DNA from: Larimichthys crocea | Taxonomy: Eukaryota > Chordata > Actinopteri > Sciaenidae | DNA: 64,000 nucleotides | Assembly: GCF_000972845.2 (NCBI RefSeq) | Contig: NC_040012.1 | Location: 6,976,097 to 7,040,096, forward strand | Reading direction: 5' to 3' | Shown here: piece by piece, positions 43,700 to 54,900 of the stretch | Layout: the number at the start of each line of letters is the position of its first letter | How positions within the stretch are numbered: position 1 is the first letter of the stretch | Program-made: the position numbers and the translations under genes | Notes under the pieces: model-generated | What the model saw: the letters and a program-made list of their open reading frames with translations, nothing else | Databases searched by the model: none | Told to the model about the DNA's origin: nothing

Positions 43700-46600
43700 A
43701 TGGCGTCCACGAATGATCCGTTTCAGTTTCAAGGTGTGTGTCCTCCTCCCTCACACACTTTACTCTCCTTTCCTAATCTCTGTTGCACCTGTCGCACATA
43801 ATCTGTAAACAAACATGCATCTGTAGCAGCATAGTTCACTCAAATCTCAGAAATACTTTAGTTTATACTATTATTTTTTTGTTACAGCAGCTCCCAAACG
43901 GTAAGTGAAGATAGTAAGTGATAACACAAAACTTTAACACTATAAATCTATACGATATCCTATTTTAACACTGTATACAAGCAAGTAACAGTGAACTATG
44001 CAATATGTAAGTCTAAAACCTTGTAAAAAAAAATTAGTCTTTGAGAGACTGTACAGAGAATACACTGATTGTTTAAAGTGCAGTATGCATGCATGAGAAA
44101 ATTGCACTTATTTATTGCACAAGCCAGTTCGACAGCTGCTGGACTTGATGAACTGATGCTCACAGGTAGGAAAGACTTCTTGTGTCTCTCTGTGGAGCGT
44201 CTTGGTGCCAGCAGGCTCTGGCTGAAGGTCTGTCCAGCACCTCATGGAGTGGGGAGTCATAGTCCAAGATAGCCCGACACCTTAGACAGCATCCTCCTTT
44301 CCAACACCACAGTCAGCGAGTCCATCTGCACCCCCACAACATCACCGGCCTTACGAAGAAGCCTGTTAATCCTGTTGGCTTCAGCTACCTTCAAACCGCT
44401 GCCCCAGCACACAACAGGCAAAGAAGATAGCGCTGGCCACCACCGACTCGTAGAACATCCTCAGCATCGTCCCGCAGATGTTAAAAGATCTCAGCCTCCT
44501 CAGAAGATAGAGGCGGCTCTGACCCTTTCTGTGGACAGCTTCAGAGTTCTTATTCAAGTCCAGTTTGTTGTTAAAGTACACTCCCAAGTACGCATGGAGA
44601 TAGGGGTTATCTGTGTTTTTTTTTTTCTCCTCAGGAAAATATGACTTATGTTTTATTTTTTATTTTTTTATCCATGCTGTGAAAATAGAATTTGAAGAAG
44701 CTGGCAATCTGTTAGAAGCCAACAAAGATGCAGTCACCATAAGCATCGAAGATGATTTCAAACCTGAGAAGCAGAGGAAAGCTGCTGGTTTCGCTCCCGA
44801 CGGGGAAGACGAGGATCCACTTGCCGGTGATGACAAGACAGAGGTACAACACTGTGATTTTTCAACACGATTGTATAACGTTGTGTCAAGATATTCATTT
44901 GATTATTCTTGTTTTTTCCATTGCAGCTTCTCTCCGGGCAAAAGAAAAGTGTCCCTTTCTGGACGTTTGAGTACTACCAGAAATTCTTTGACATCGAGAC
45001 ACATCACGTAATATATTTACGACTGATTTTAAACTGGTGCAGTGGTCCATAACATAATGTAGCTTTACATATGTAATCGGTTATAACATATTTTTCAGGT
45101 GAAGGAAAGAATCATTGGATCAATGGTGCCATGGCCTGGAAAGAACTTCATTCATGTCTACCTACGAAGAAACCCTGATCTTTATGGTTAACATTTAAAC
45201 AGTTCAGCGTTCATGTCCTCATTTTCTAATATTTGTAATGAATTTTGTTTAAAGAAATCTAATGGACATAAACTTGAGTTTTAATGTTTTTTATATTTGT
45301 CCTTTCAGGACCATTCTGGATTTGCACCACTCTCGTGTTTGCCATTGCCATCAGTGGAAACATATCCAACTTTTTGGTGCACTTAGGCAAACCAAACTAT
45401 AAGTACACCCCAGAGTTTCGAAAAGGTGAGTGCTGTTATTGTTTGGTATTCATGCTTTGTTGGTTGAGGTCGAAGGTTTTTTAAATTTTCTTTAAATTTC
45501 ATTTTCCAGTGACCATAGCTGCGACAGCGATCTTCAGCTACGCTTGGTTTGTGCCTCTTGCCCTCTGGGGTTTCCTGCTATGGAGAAACAACAAGGTCAT
45601 GAACTTAGTGTCATATTCCTTTATGGAGATCGTCTGTGTTTATGGATACTCCCTCTCCATTTACATTCCAGCGGTGGTAAGACCTGAAATTTGGACATTT
45701 TTCTAAACCAGTTTGGCACTGCAGGTTTTACCAGTTTTATTGCGTAACACATTCCCAGCTGTGGATTGATACACTGATTCAAAATCAACAACACTGGCCA
45801 CATGCCTCATGACAATAATGAGGATCATGTCAGTCAGTGCAGCCGTGTGTCTCACTGATGTGTTTTTAATGTTGTTTGGACAACAATGCAGCTCTGTGGG
45901 ACAGAGGAATAAGATATGTCAGGCATGGCTACACAGACGATACTTGTTAGTAGGATCATCGTGTCATTGTTGGATTTGTTTGTTTATTTCTTGGGATTTT
46001 TATTTTTTTTTGGACAGAATGTAAAAATCTAGAAAACCACCAGCCTTCTCCTCAACATTTTGATAACACTCACCTGTGTGAAATAAATATTTGACACTTT
46101 AAGTAACAGTTTATGTGAGAAGCCACTCGCATTTTATATTCAGAGTGGATCTCAGCTGTATATAGTGTGCAACAAAAACATAATGCTTTATAAAATCATG
46201 AGAAAAAACAGACATAAACAGGAGAACAGCTCAGCACAGTAGTGTAAATTTTCCAACATGCCCTGTGAAATGTTTTTAGAACACTGAACAAAATATTACC
46301 TTTCATCACGTCTGCTACAAAGATCCTGACAGCTGATCATTTATTTTGTCCTCTGTATCATGAATAATGCATTCAGAGCATTGATTGCATCTTGCAATAG
46401 CTCTCATAAAATGAGACGTACATTATTTAATACACTGTTGTTTTCTTCCATAAGTTCCTATGGATCCTTCCATATGAATGGCTGAGGTGGTGCTCCATCG
46501 TGCTGGCTCTCTGCCTCTCCGGCACGGTTCTGGTGATGACTTTCTGGCCCGCGGTACGCGACGATCACCCTAAAGTCATCGTAGCGATCATGTCGGCCAT

Positions 46601-47439
46601 CGTTGTGCTCAACGTTCTGCTCGCTGTTGGTTGTAAGGTACGTGTGCCGCTGGCTGCAGTTATGATGCCGCCTTTATACGACTTCACTTTTAGGATTGAT
46701 TACAAATTTGAGAGATATGGAAAATAAATCTGCTCTGCGAAATAAGATCCAACGCTTATTGTCCTACTTTGGCAAACTACATCTTGTCTAATCCAATTGC
46801 TTGAAAGTACCTGTCCATCTTGGTGTAGATAACAACAATGATAGACTCACTGATCTCAGTAGAAAGGCCAAGCCTTGACCCAACCCGTCTACAGTATGTC
46901 AGTCACAGACAGTACACTACACTACATGGACATTTCTGCGTGTCTCTCCCTATGCGTTTCTCTGAAATGACTATACCCAATAGTGTCAAGTTCACCCCCT
47001 CTGGGGAGTCTGTCTTCATTGGAAACTGTGACCGCATTTGCTAACTGGTGTGAGAACGGGCTGTTAATGCACTTCTTAATGTGAATACAGTGAGGTCCGC
47101 AGAGGTATCATATGTCTGGTCACATTCATGTAATTAGTCTACAAAGTAAGCCCGTGTCTGAAGGCTGACGAAGATGAATGGGTTGCAAGAATGCTGCATT
47201 CTCCCCTATAATGCGGAGCATTTGCAGCACACTTACACACAGACACGCTGGCTTCAGCTCTTTGATTGATTACCAGCCTCTCTTAATATTGTAAGTGCTT
47301 CTTTGTCGACTCATTTTACACTCTTGTCTTCATCTGTTTGGGTTTTTTTCAGGCCTATTTTTTTAGCAAACCAGAACCAGCACTACCAGTTGAAAACTCT
47401 GCTATAACAGCGGCGATCAAGGCGACCGCATCGACATGA
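43700..47439 (+). CDS. yipf1: Yip1 domain family member 1
   Basis: Eight coding exons: 43,700-43,733; 44,689-44,843; 44,927-45,007; 45,099-45,186; 45,309-45,425; 45,510-45,676; 46,455-46,637; 47,353-47,439. They join in phase to 303 residues (human about 306). The N-terminal acidic cytosolic part (1-90) leads into FWTFEYYQKFFDIET, a family hallmark, then NPDLYGPFW at about 115-124 and five membrane segments (about 122-143, 162-184, 195-214, 222-245, 255-274). YIPF proteins are five-pass Golgi/ER-exit membrane proteins; YIPF1 pairs with YIPF6 in the medial/trans-Golgi in mammals. Exon 1 splices directly into residues EFEEAG, matching the mammalian start pattern QFEEFG. Intron 1 carries an antisense LINE. 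Confidence 0.96.
44120..44600 (-). mobile_element. LINE reverse-transcriptase C-terminal fragment in yipf1 intron 1
   Basis: Minus-strand translation reads GVYFNNKLDLNKNSEAVHRK, then GQSRLYLLRRLRSFNICG, then MFYESVVASAIFFA. This is a well-known signature of fish LINEs (KGQSRLYLLRRLRSF..., FYxSVVASAIFY). It continues over about 60 codons and then degrades, so it is a 5'-truncated dead copy antisense to yipf1. Confidence 0.8.
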
Positions 47440-48432
47440 AAGCCTTTCATTGTCTGAAGGTAAACGATAGCGACGCAGAAGCTTTTCATCCCATGAGCCC
47501 ACTGTACAAATACGTTAACAACCTGATACATGTAAGTCATATTCACTCCACTTTGTTCTTCCTCATGGCTGCATTTACATTCAACTGTGTCAAGAGCGAT
47601 GACCACCTACTTTGAGTGGCAGCTCTACACCGCTGGCCTATTCTAGCGGCTTTGGCTTCGAGAGCTGTTTTTTTTTGATCCACTAGAGCATCTGACACCA
47701 GACTTCCTGTACATGATTTTCCTTCCCAAAGCAAATGTTATTGTTTTTAAATTGCAGGTTCTCCTGTTGCCTTAATAGAGAGAATCGGGTTGCTGTGTTG
47801 ATGAAGTCATGGGTCGTCTGGATTTCACCTGCACCTTGGACATTCTGGCAGAAGACCTTAAAAACCCAGTGTGTGTACAGGGGTGGTTCAACTGCACGAC
47901 CTCTGGAAATGAACACTGGTACCAAGTATGTTATTTCTAATGGGATGGGTTCTAAACTTCCTAAAAGATAAATGGGGTATGGTGTTACACAGCACATAAG
48001 ATCTCTTTTAATACACTATTTTTTTGCTTTATAGTTCTTCTTTTGCAATATTTAGGTAATCAGTCTGTGCAGTAATGTTGTTGGCATCGAAGGCATTTTG
48101 TATATGCACTTTTTATATTCCCGTTAACAGGAACTGAGTAGTATACTTTGTGTATAGGATTCTCCGTGTAAAGAGCACAACAATTATAGGTGTTGGTGAG
48201 ATATTCAAGGGGTTGGACTTATTACGTACAAACAGAGTTGTTGTATTTTCCTCCAACTGATAATTACCGTAAGTGCCCTCAACCAATGCCAAAGACCAAT
48301 TCTAAATATTCCAAGAGATTTACAACTTGTGGAACTACTTTTTTTAATATAATTTGTTTGTATTGTGACAATGCATTTGATTAAAATGTCTGAATATGTC
48401 CATACTCGATGAATGTTTTATGAGGAAGATAA

Positions 48433-48438
48433 AATAAA
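48433..48438 (+). terminator. yipf1 polyadenylation signal
   Basis: AATAAA about 1 kb after the yipf1 stop codon, followed by a GT-rich stretch. This gives a plausible 1-kb 3'UTR. Confidence 0.5.
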
Positions 48439-48459
48439 ACATGGGCTTTGTGGGACCCA

Positions 48460-49668
48460 ACTTTTATGAATGAAACCATAATTGTTATGACAATGATTTA
48501 ATATGCAGTCAACTGAGATTATTTGCAAACTGTCTTTGCACATGTTAAAGAAAGAAGATGGACCGGAAGTGATGAAACCGCTCGCCTACCTTTTGTTAGG
48601 TAACAAAATCCACCTACCAGCACCTTTTTAAGTCCGTTATATCTTTGTTTGTTCGGAAACCAATGTGGGCTATTTCTGTGCCGGGGGCAGTGACTTCTTC
48701 TCGAATCTCAAGGATGCCTGGTCACCGGACAAGCTCAAACAGATTAGACAAATGAGATGCGGTGTGTTAATTAGCCAGGTTTAGAGGTGTGAGCAGGTGG
48801 ATTTTATTACCTTTTTAACAGAGCCAGGATAGTTTTTTTTTTTTCCAGTCTTTCTGCTAAGCTAAGCCAACGGGCTGGGAGTGGTGTCCAACATCTCATC
48901 TAACTCCCAGCAAGAAAACAAATAATCCTATTTCTTTTAATAACATAAAATCTAAAGCCAATTTCAAATATTCCCGCACTAAATTGTATCACTGCAGTGT
49001 TTGTCCATGTAGTTTCAGAATAATAAGCATCTGGATTCAATGTTTGTCATCTGTAAAAACTGTCTTTGTTAATAAAATGTCCAGTGACGGCATCATAAAT
49101 GATTCAAACGTCAGTGAACGACTTTTCTTTCAGTAAATCTGAAGTCTTTAAGTAGGCCAACCTTAAATCACCCCAGCCCCCACACGCATCTGCAACATGA
49201 CTCTTTTCTACCAGGTCTTGATGGCATTAAAGGCTGCCAGTACATTTCAACAGTTGAACATTTTAAATATTTAAGGGCGAGGTCGTAACTAATAGGTATA
49301 ACATCGACATTTCAAAGAGAGAGCATCTTAACTCTAAAAGTGGGCATTTGGCCCTTGCTCCAGTTTTTCCAACTCATCCATCTAAACTGTCGTGTGTGGT
49401 CGAGCAAACCGATAGATAAAAATCTACCGCATCTGGATGCACAGATCACCTGCAGTGGAAAATGTTACTTACGTATGTAAAGCCTTGTGTCTACAGGCGC
49501 ACGGCGTGTGTTCAGCACCTTTCACACAAGGGGGGGCCTTTTGTCGGGTCTGTGTTTAATATTTCAATTGATTAACAAGGGTAAAGTTTTTAGATTAATT
49601 AACAAAATAGGGGGAAAAAAAATTGTGTCACTTGAAACGGTGTCAAAGGGATGGTGGCGCCCTAATTA
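48460..49668. other. intergenic DNA with dispersed repeat copy 3
   Basis: No supported exon. At 48,845-48,935 the words CCAGTCTTTCTGCTAAGC and CATCTCATCTAACTCCCAGC match the repeat at 26.4 kb in the same orientation. An AATAAA at about 49,073 could be an alternative yipf1 end. Confidence 0.5.
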
Positions 49669-49844
49669 ATGGTCATTCTAGCCCCAGCTTTGAATTACAC
49701 AGGAGCTGCCTGTCAAACAGATAACCCTGTTAGAGGAATGTCACCTGCTTCAGTCTCAGGCATGCATGGAGCTGATCGTGCTTGTGAAGTGGATTTACCA
49801 ACAACAATACCAACAACAATGCTTATGGACTATTTGACTATCTT
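49669..49844 (+). other. candidate upstream exon of the coiled-coil gene
   Basis: The stretch is open in one frame after a TAA at 49,663-49,665, with an ATG at 49,669 and further ATGs downstream. It ends at TCTT|GTGAGT, a strong donor. A 75-bp intron (49,845-49,919) ends in ACCATAG, and splicing restores the frame as TTG then ATG of the next exon. This would add up to 59 residues. Whether it is coding or a 5'UTR exon needs transcript data. Confidence 0.45.
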
Positions 49845-49920
49845 GTGAGTAATAATGCCTTTTTAACACTTATTTTATTATACATTTGTTTTTTGTTTTT
49901 TTTGGAAACCTTACCATAGG

Positions 49921-50667
49921 ATGGCCACCTCAAATGGGAAAGGTGAAAAAGTGTCCAAATTTGAGACATTGAAACTTTTGGAGAAATGCAGGAAGGAAAG
50001 AGACGATGCCATGCACAGAGAAAGTGTTCTCAGGGAGAAACTCAGACAGTATGAGTCGAGGATGCGTTCGACAGAGGCTCTGAAACAGAAACTGAAGACC
50101 TTGACCATGGACAACAAGGAGCTGAGGAAACAAGTGAAGTCCCTTCGTACTGAGATTGGTCTTGAATCCAGCCCTAAGTTCAATGGAAAGACTACAAAGG
50201 ACATAATCAATGACTTGCATGAAAAGGACCGTGAGTGTAGTTCCCTGATGGAGAAAGCCGGGAAACTGAGTTTGACCATTGATGATTTGACATCAGAGTT
50301 GGCAAACACGGTCACCTCTAAGACACTTCTAGAGGATCAGGTGCAGTCGTTGCAGCAAAATCTCAAAGATATGACAAATAATCAACGCCGTCTGCTCAAG
50401 TTGTGGGAAGACAAGAAGTCCCAGAGGGAGCAGCTTGCGCTCCCTTCCATCGTCCAGAAACCGTTCGTCCACAAAGCAGTTCAAACGGAGATGTCCATCA
50501 ACCTATCTCAAAAGCTGCCGGTCAACGCGTTCGAGACGAAGCCATTCTCTCGGGATCATGATAAAAAGACAGTGTTGGATCATCACAGCTTTCCAAATTA
50601 CGGAAACGGCTATCATCATGAAAAGAAATCTTATTTGCATGATGAAACCAAAGGAATTCAGAACTGA
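49921..50667 (+). CDS. unrecognised coiled-coil protein
   Basis: A single large exon encodes 248 residues from the ATG at 49,921; I could not assign a family. Residues about 10-165 are charged and rich in Lys, Glu, Gln and Leu with heptad-like spacing (KLLEKCRKERDDAMHRE, LREKLRQYESR, LTMDNKELRKQVKSL), so a long coiled coil is likely. The C-terminal 80 residues are polar and include KAVQTEMS and a His/Tyr/Lys-rich end. There is no signal peptide or membrane segment. The ATG lies one base after a good splice acceptor, so an upstream exon is expected (see 49,669-49,844). AATAAA at 50,783-50,788 gives a short 3'UTR. It sits between yipf1 and ndc1, where I recall no human gene. A structural or centrosomal role is only a guess from the coiled coil. 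Confidence 0.75.
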   Translation: MATSNGKGEKVSKFETLKLLEKCRKERDDAMHRESVLREKLRQYESRMRSTEALKQKLKTLTMDNKELRKQVKSLRTEIGLESSPKFNGKTTKDIINDLHEKDRECSSLMEKAGKLSLTIDDLTSELANTVTSKTLLEDQVQSLQQNLKDMTNNQRRLLKLWEDKKSQREQLALPSIVQKPFVHKAVQTEMSINLSQKLPVNAFETKPFSRDHDKKTVLDHHSFPNYGNGYHHEKKSYLHDETKGIQN

Positions 50668-50782
50668 CTCGGACTCATTGAAATGACAAGCCACAACTTG
50701 AACTCACTTTACACTCTTTCACATTGAGAGAGAGAGGGAAAGGAAAGCAGAGACTCGGGGAATAATAATTGGAATCATGTTT

Positions 50783-50788
50783 AATAAA
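50783..50788 (+). terminator. polyadenylation signal of the coiled-coil gene
   Basis: AATAAA 116 bp after the stop codon at 50,667. Confidence 0.6.
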
Positions 50789-50892
50789 TCTGTAAAAATG
50801 AGATAAAAAATGTAAAAACAGATTCATGGCTTCATGGTTATTTCAGCATTTATATCATTCATGTAAAATATAGCTAAGTTCACATCAACATT

Positions 50893-51250
50893 TATCAAAT
50901 CAAATTTTATTTGTATAGCCCCAAAGTCACAAAGTGCATTTTGCCTCGGAGGGCTTTACAATCTTTTTTTTTCAAGGATTCAAGGAGTTTTATTTGTCAT
51001 TACAACACATGTAAAACATGGGATGAAACGAAAATTGGTTTCCCCTGGTCCTGGAGCAGCCCAATATCAAATATAATCTGTACAGGGAGTGACACCCTCT
51101 TGTCCTTAGACCCTCGGTTCGATTGTGGAAAAACTTGCCCACAAAAAAACCTTTAACAGAAGAAACCTCAGGAAGATCCACAGAGGAGGGATCCCTTTCC
51201 GAGGATGGACAGACGTGCAATAGATGTCACAAATAAAATCAACACAACGT
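50893..51250 (+). mobile_element. fish dispersed repeat copy A, interrupted by another repeat
   Basis: The copy starts ATCAAATCAAATTTTATTTG, continues with GAGGGCTTTACAATC, is interrupted at about 50,965-51,080 by a different repeat (CAAGGATTCAAGGAGTTTTA to CCTGGTCCTGGAGCAGCC), and resumes with TGTACAGGGAGTGACACC. Comparison with copy B shows the insertion point. Confidence 0.8.
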
Positions 51251-51279
51251 CTCTGTCAGGGTTAGGCCTAGTCAGAAAT

Positions 51280-51545
51280 CAAATCAAATCAATTTTATTT
51301 ATATAGCCCAAAGTCACAAAGTACATTTGCCTCAGAGGGCTTTACAATCTGTACAGGGAGTGACACCCTCTGTCCTTAGACCTTCGGTTCGATTGTGGAA
51401 AAACTTGCCCACAAAAAACCTTTAACAGAAGAAACCTCAGGAAGATCCACAGAGGAGGGATCCCTCTCCCAGGACGTACCTATAGATGTCACAAATAAAA
51501 TCAACACAACGTCTCTGTCAGGGTTATGCATAGTCAGGCACGATA
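51280..51545 (+). mobile_element. same dispersed repeat, copy B, uninterrupted
   Basis: It runs from AATCAAATCAATTTTATTTA through GGGCTTTACAATCTGTACAG to GTCTCTGTCAGGGTTATGC. It is over 90 percent like copy A in the shared part by eye. The two copies lie in direct orientation some 390 bp apart. Confidence 0.85.
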
Positions 51546-51916
51546 TCATATTGTACAATTACAATGAATGATAAAATGACAATGAATTACAATGAATGAT
51601 ACAATGATTACAGTAGCAGTGGAGCCTGTGATAGAGATAGAGACAGATGCACATTGGCAGCAAATCACCAACTAACTATAAACTGTAATGGAGATATGGT
51701 AGCAGTAATAATTTTTGTGAGTGCATTGCACAGAAAAGTTTAGACTTTATACACATGTTATGGTCCATTGATGGTTTGAGTCTGGCAGCAGGCAGTAGCA
51801 CGGACAGCTTTCTTCCTCCCTCAGAGGTCCTTTGAATGCATGTGGCGGGATAATGGAGGCTGCAGTCTGACAGCTCCGGACGCTTCAGGACTTTGTTCCC
51901 GCGCTGAAGACTCTCC
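51546..51916. promoter_or_regulatory. ndc1 upstream region
   Basis: A short ACAATGAATGATA tandem stretch lies at about 51,560-51,605. The rest looks repeat-derived up to about 51,840, then GC-rich 5'UTR-like sequence leads to the ndc1 ATG. The promoter may lie within transposon-derived DNA. Confidence 0.4.
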
Positions 51917-54900
51917 ATGTCCGCACACGACGGCATGTTCTCTGCAGAGCAGAGCTGCTGGTTTGTCCGCAAGGTGAGTCTTTAATTAAACTTTTAAATT
52001 AAACTAAACTAAACTAAAAACTGTTGTGACAGAGCCGGAGCCGGAGCTAACGGTGTGTTAGCTCGGAGCTAAAACAACAAAAAACAAGTTGGAGACAAGA
52101 AATAAAGAACAAAACACGCCACACTCTGTCTGTATATATACATATTACTATACAGAAGGTTAACATATATATTATCCAAAGCAAAACAGCTCAAATAACT
52201 AAAGTTAAATGTGTTTTTATGCAAGAGCGAAACAAAAGTTCAGCTGTTAATCTTCGATATAATGTTTTTAAAACAGCTCAGATGAAGTTATCTTTGTTTT
52301 TTAAAGGATAAGGATCAAATAAAATATGATTCAACATTAATATATATATTCTGTTTATCTATAAGTATCAGGTATATCTAAACAAGTTGCAAGGAAGCTT
52401 GGTATTGTCACTCATCATTTTAGTTTATAAGTTATTATTCCTCTCACTCTTTTTTGAATATGTATTTCTATGTTTAAATGTTTTTATCTTTGTTTACATA
52501 TTCGAAATAAACACTTCAATCCATCGATCCATCAGAAATAACCGGACAGATTAGTGAGTTTGTGCTGCAGGCAAATGTAAAATACAAAATATCTGATTTT
52601 AATTATTAATAATTCATCTGTTGGGTTATTTTCTTGATCAGCAAAATATGCATTAAGCCTCTAAAAGCCTGTTTAAAACGCTCATTACTTTAAAGTGTTA
52701 AAAAAAAGCATGCACTGATAAATAACATCCATAGATAGATACTTTATTCAACCAGTGGAAAAATTCAAGCATACAATCATACATTAACAGTAACCCTTCA
52801 TTAAAATGAGCCTGTAAGATAAATCTGAATTTAAATGAAGAAATAAAACCTTCGCAAAGAAATGAAGACAAATTAAAGCGATGTAAAGATCTGCACAAAT
52901 AGAAAAACTATTTTAAAAAGTAAAAAATAGAAATACATTTTCTTTTATATATAAATTAGTAAATAGGACTATAAATAAATACATTAAAAAAAAACTACGT
53001 ATGGTTGAATTGCTGTAGTATTTTAGATGGCACATGACAATTTGAATACTTTGATGTCAGCTTTTAAAAGTTCTGTTAACGAGTGTGTGTTTGCCGTCAT
53101 GTATTTTAATACCTGCTTTGTTCAGGTGATCTGCTGGAGAGCTGCGGCCAGCGTTGCTTGGGCCGTCCTGTTGTTGCCGCCCATCACGGCGGCGTTCGTG
53201 ATCCTCAGCAGGTTCAGTCTCCTCCACCCCATCCAGACGATATCGGGTCGGTCGCCGTGTTCGCTTCTGAGATTTGACTCTGTCGTTATCTGAGGTTGTG
53301 TGACTCTCACCGTGGACTTCTTTTCACATGCAGAATGCCTGTCCCTCCTGACGAGCGCGAGTGCCGTCTTCTCGTTAATCCTGCTGTGCGGAGTGATCCT
53401 CGTGGTCGGGTTCCTGAACCTGGAGTATTACACGGGTGAGTCGCAGGACACTGGTGTAGTGTAATGTTGGGAACAGTGTCCAGTTGGTAGACATTAGACA
53501 ACTCTGTTTTTTTTCTGTTCCTCTTCAGTCATCCCGACTATTGCATGCTCAAAAATCGCCCTGCTGGGTCAGCTGCTCCACCCTCGTCAGCTTCTCAACT
53601 CCCTGGTCCACAGCATCATGGGGATGATCGTGGCTTGGTGCTGTGCCATCACCATCGGGGGAAGATACGAGACACTGGGCTACCCTTGCCCACAGAGTGA
53701 CGGGTAAGCAGTAGGGATGTGCAATATATCGTCAAAAACATTCCCCACAGTGAGAATATGTCATCTCACGATAAAAAAACGATAAATTCCCATTGATGAT
53801 GTGTGTGTATATATGTGCGCCACACGCTCGCAGCCCAACACGCATAGTGACAAACACGGCAGAAGGTGGAGCAGACACGCCGGGCAGCGAGGAGCTCTTT
53901 CCTCACGCTCCGGCCGCCAGTCAAACCTCCACAGACAGCCTGAAATGTCCGTGAAACTGAGACTATCCAGGTTGATTCACGGCCTAAACTCTGATCATCT
54001 ACCTGTGTGTGTCAGCTTCTAAATCTGAGTCCGACTCGCAATTTACGCTGCAAAATATAATGACATGAAGAAGTTTAATTTGATTTGTGTCTGTTGATTA
54101 GAGAGAGAGAGAATAAAGCTGTTATTAATCAGAGAAATAAAAAGTTATTTCCTGATTGTTTCACAGCGGTTACATTCAGCAGGTATAGAAACGCCCACAG
54201 CAACACACCACCAGCTCCGCCTAGCCTTTATTATTATTTTGGTGATAGATTTATGGTCAAAAAGATTAGGCTGAATTTAGCGTTACCATGATAAATACTA
54301 GAAATTATCGGGATACATTTTTTAGTCCATCCCTAGTAAGCAGCTACCACGTACAGTACAACCGTCATGATCACGTTGGGATTCATCCGTCGTCTTAATC
54401 GGTTTGTTTTTGTTTTCAGCAGCGACGGCTCGCCTCAGATGTGTCTGAATGAGTATCACCTCGCCCTTCTGCTGGCCGGAGCCTTTGTTGGATTCTCTCA
54501 CAGCCTGCTGGGCGTGATCCACAACATGAACTACGTCTCTTTCCACACTGTTCAGGTATGTGATATTTCTGTGAGTCTGCCTTTACTTACCTCTACAACT
54601 CAAGCCATGATATCTCAAACTACATGAACTGTCACGATGCTTTAAATAAGTTTCTGATCAGCATTCATGTTCACTCGCAGCAATACAAATACCTCCGCTT
54701 TAAGGGGTCCCTACCTTTGGTGGTGAAGTGCAGCGCCACTCAAGCTCTTTACTCCATCAGGAACTACATCGTCGTGTATTTCTTTCTGGGTAAGTGTCTT
54801 CTGTTTACGAATGAAACGCCAGACTTCTCAAAGAGTTTAAACTTTCTCCCAAACAGGCTTTTCAAAACAATATTTCCATTTTATGTCCACAGGCTACATC

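Noticed and set aside
43891..43903. Possible 13-bp micro-exon in yipf1 between TTACAG and GTAAGT
   Set aside because: Its length would shift the frame, whereas direct splicing of exon 1 to 44,689 restores the family's QxEEF-type sequence.
44375..44644. 89-codon plus-strand open frame in yipf1 intron 1
   Set aside because: It is the opposite strand of a LINE reverse-transcriptase fragment.
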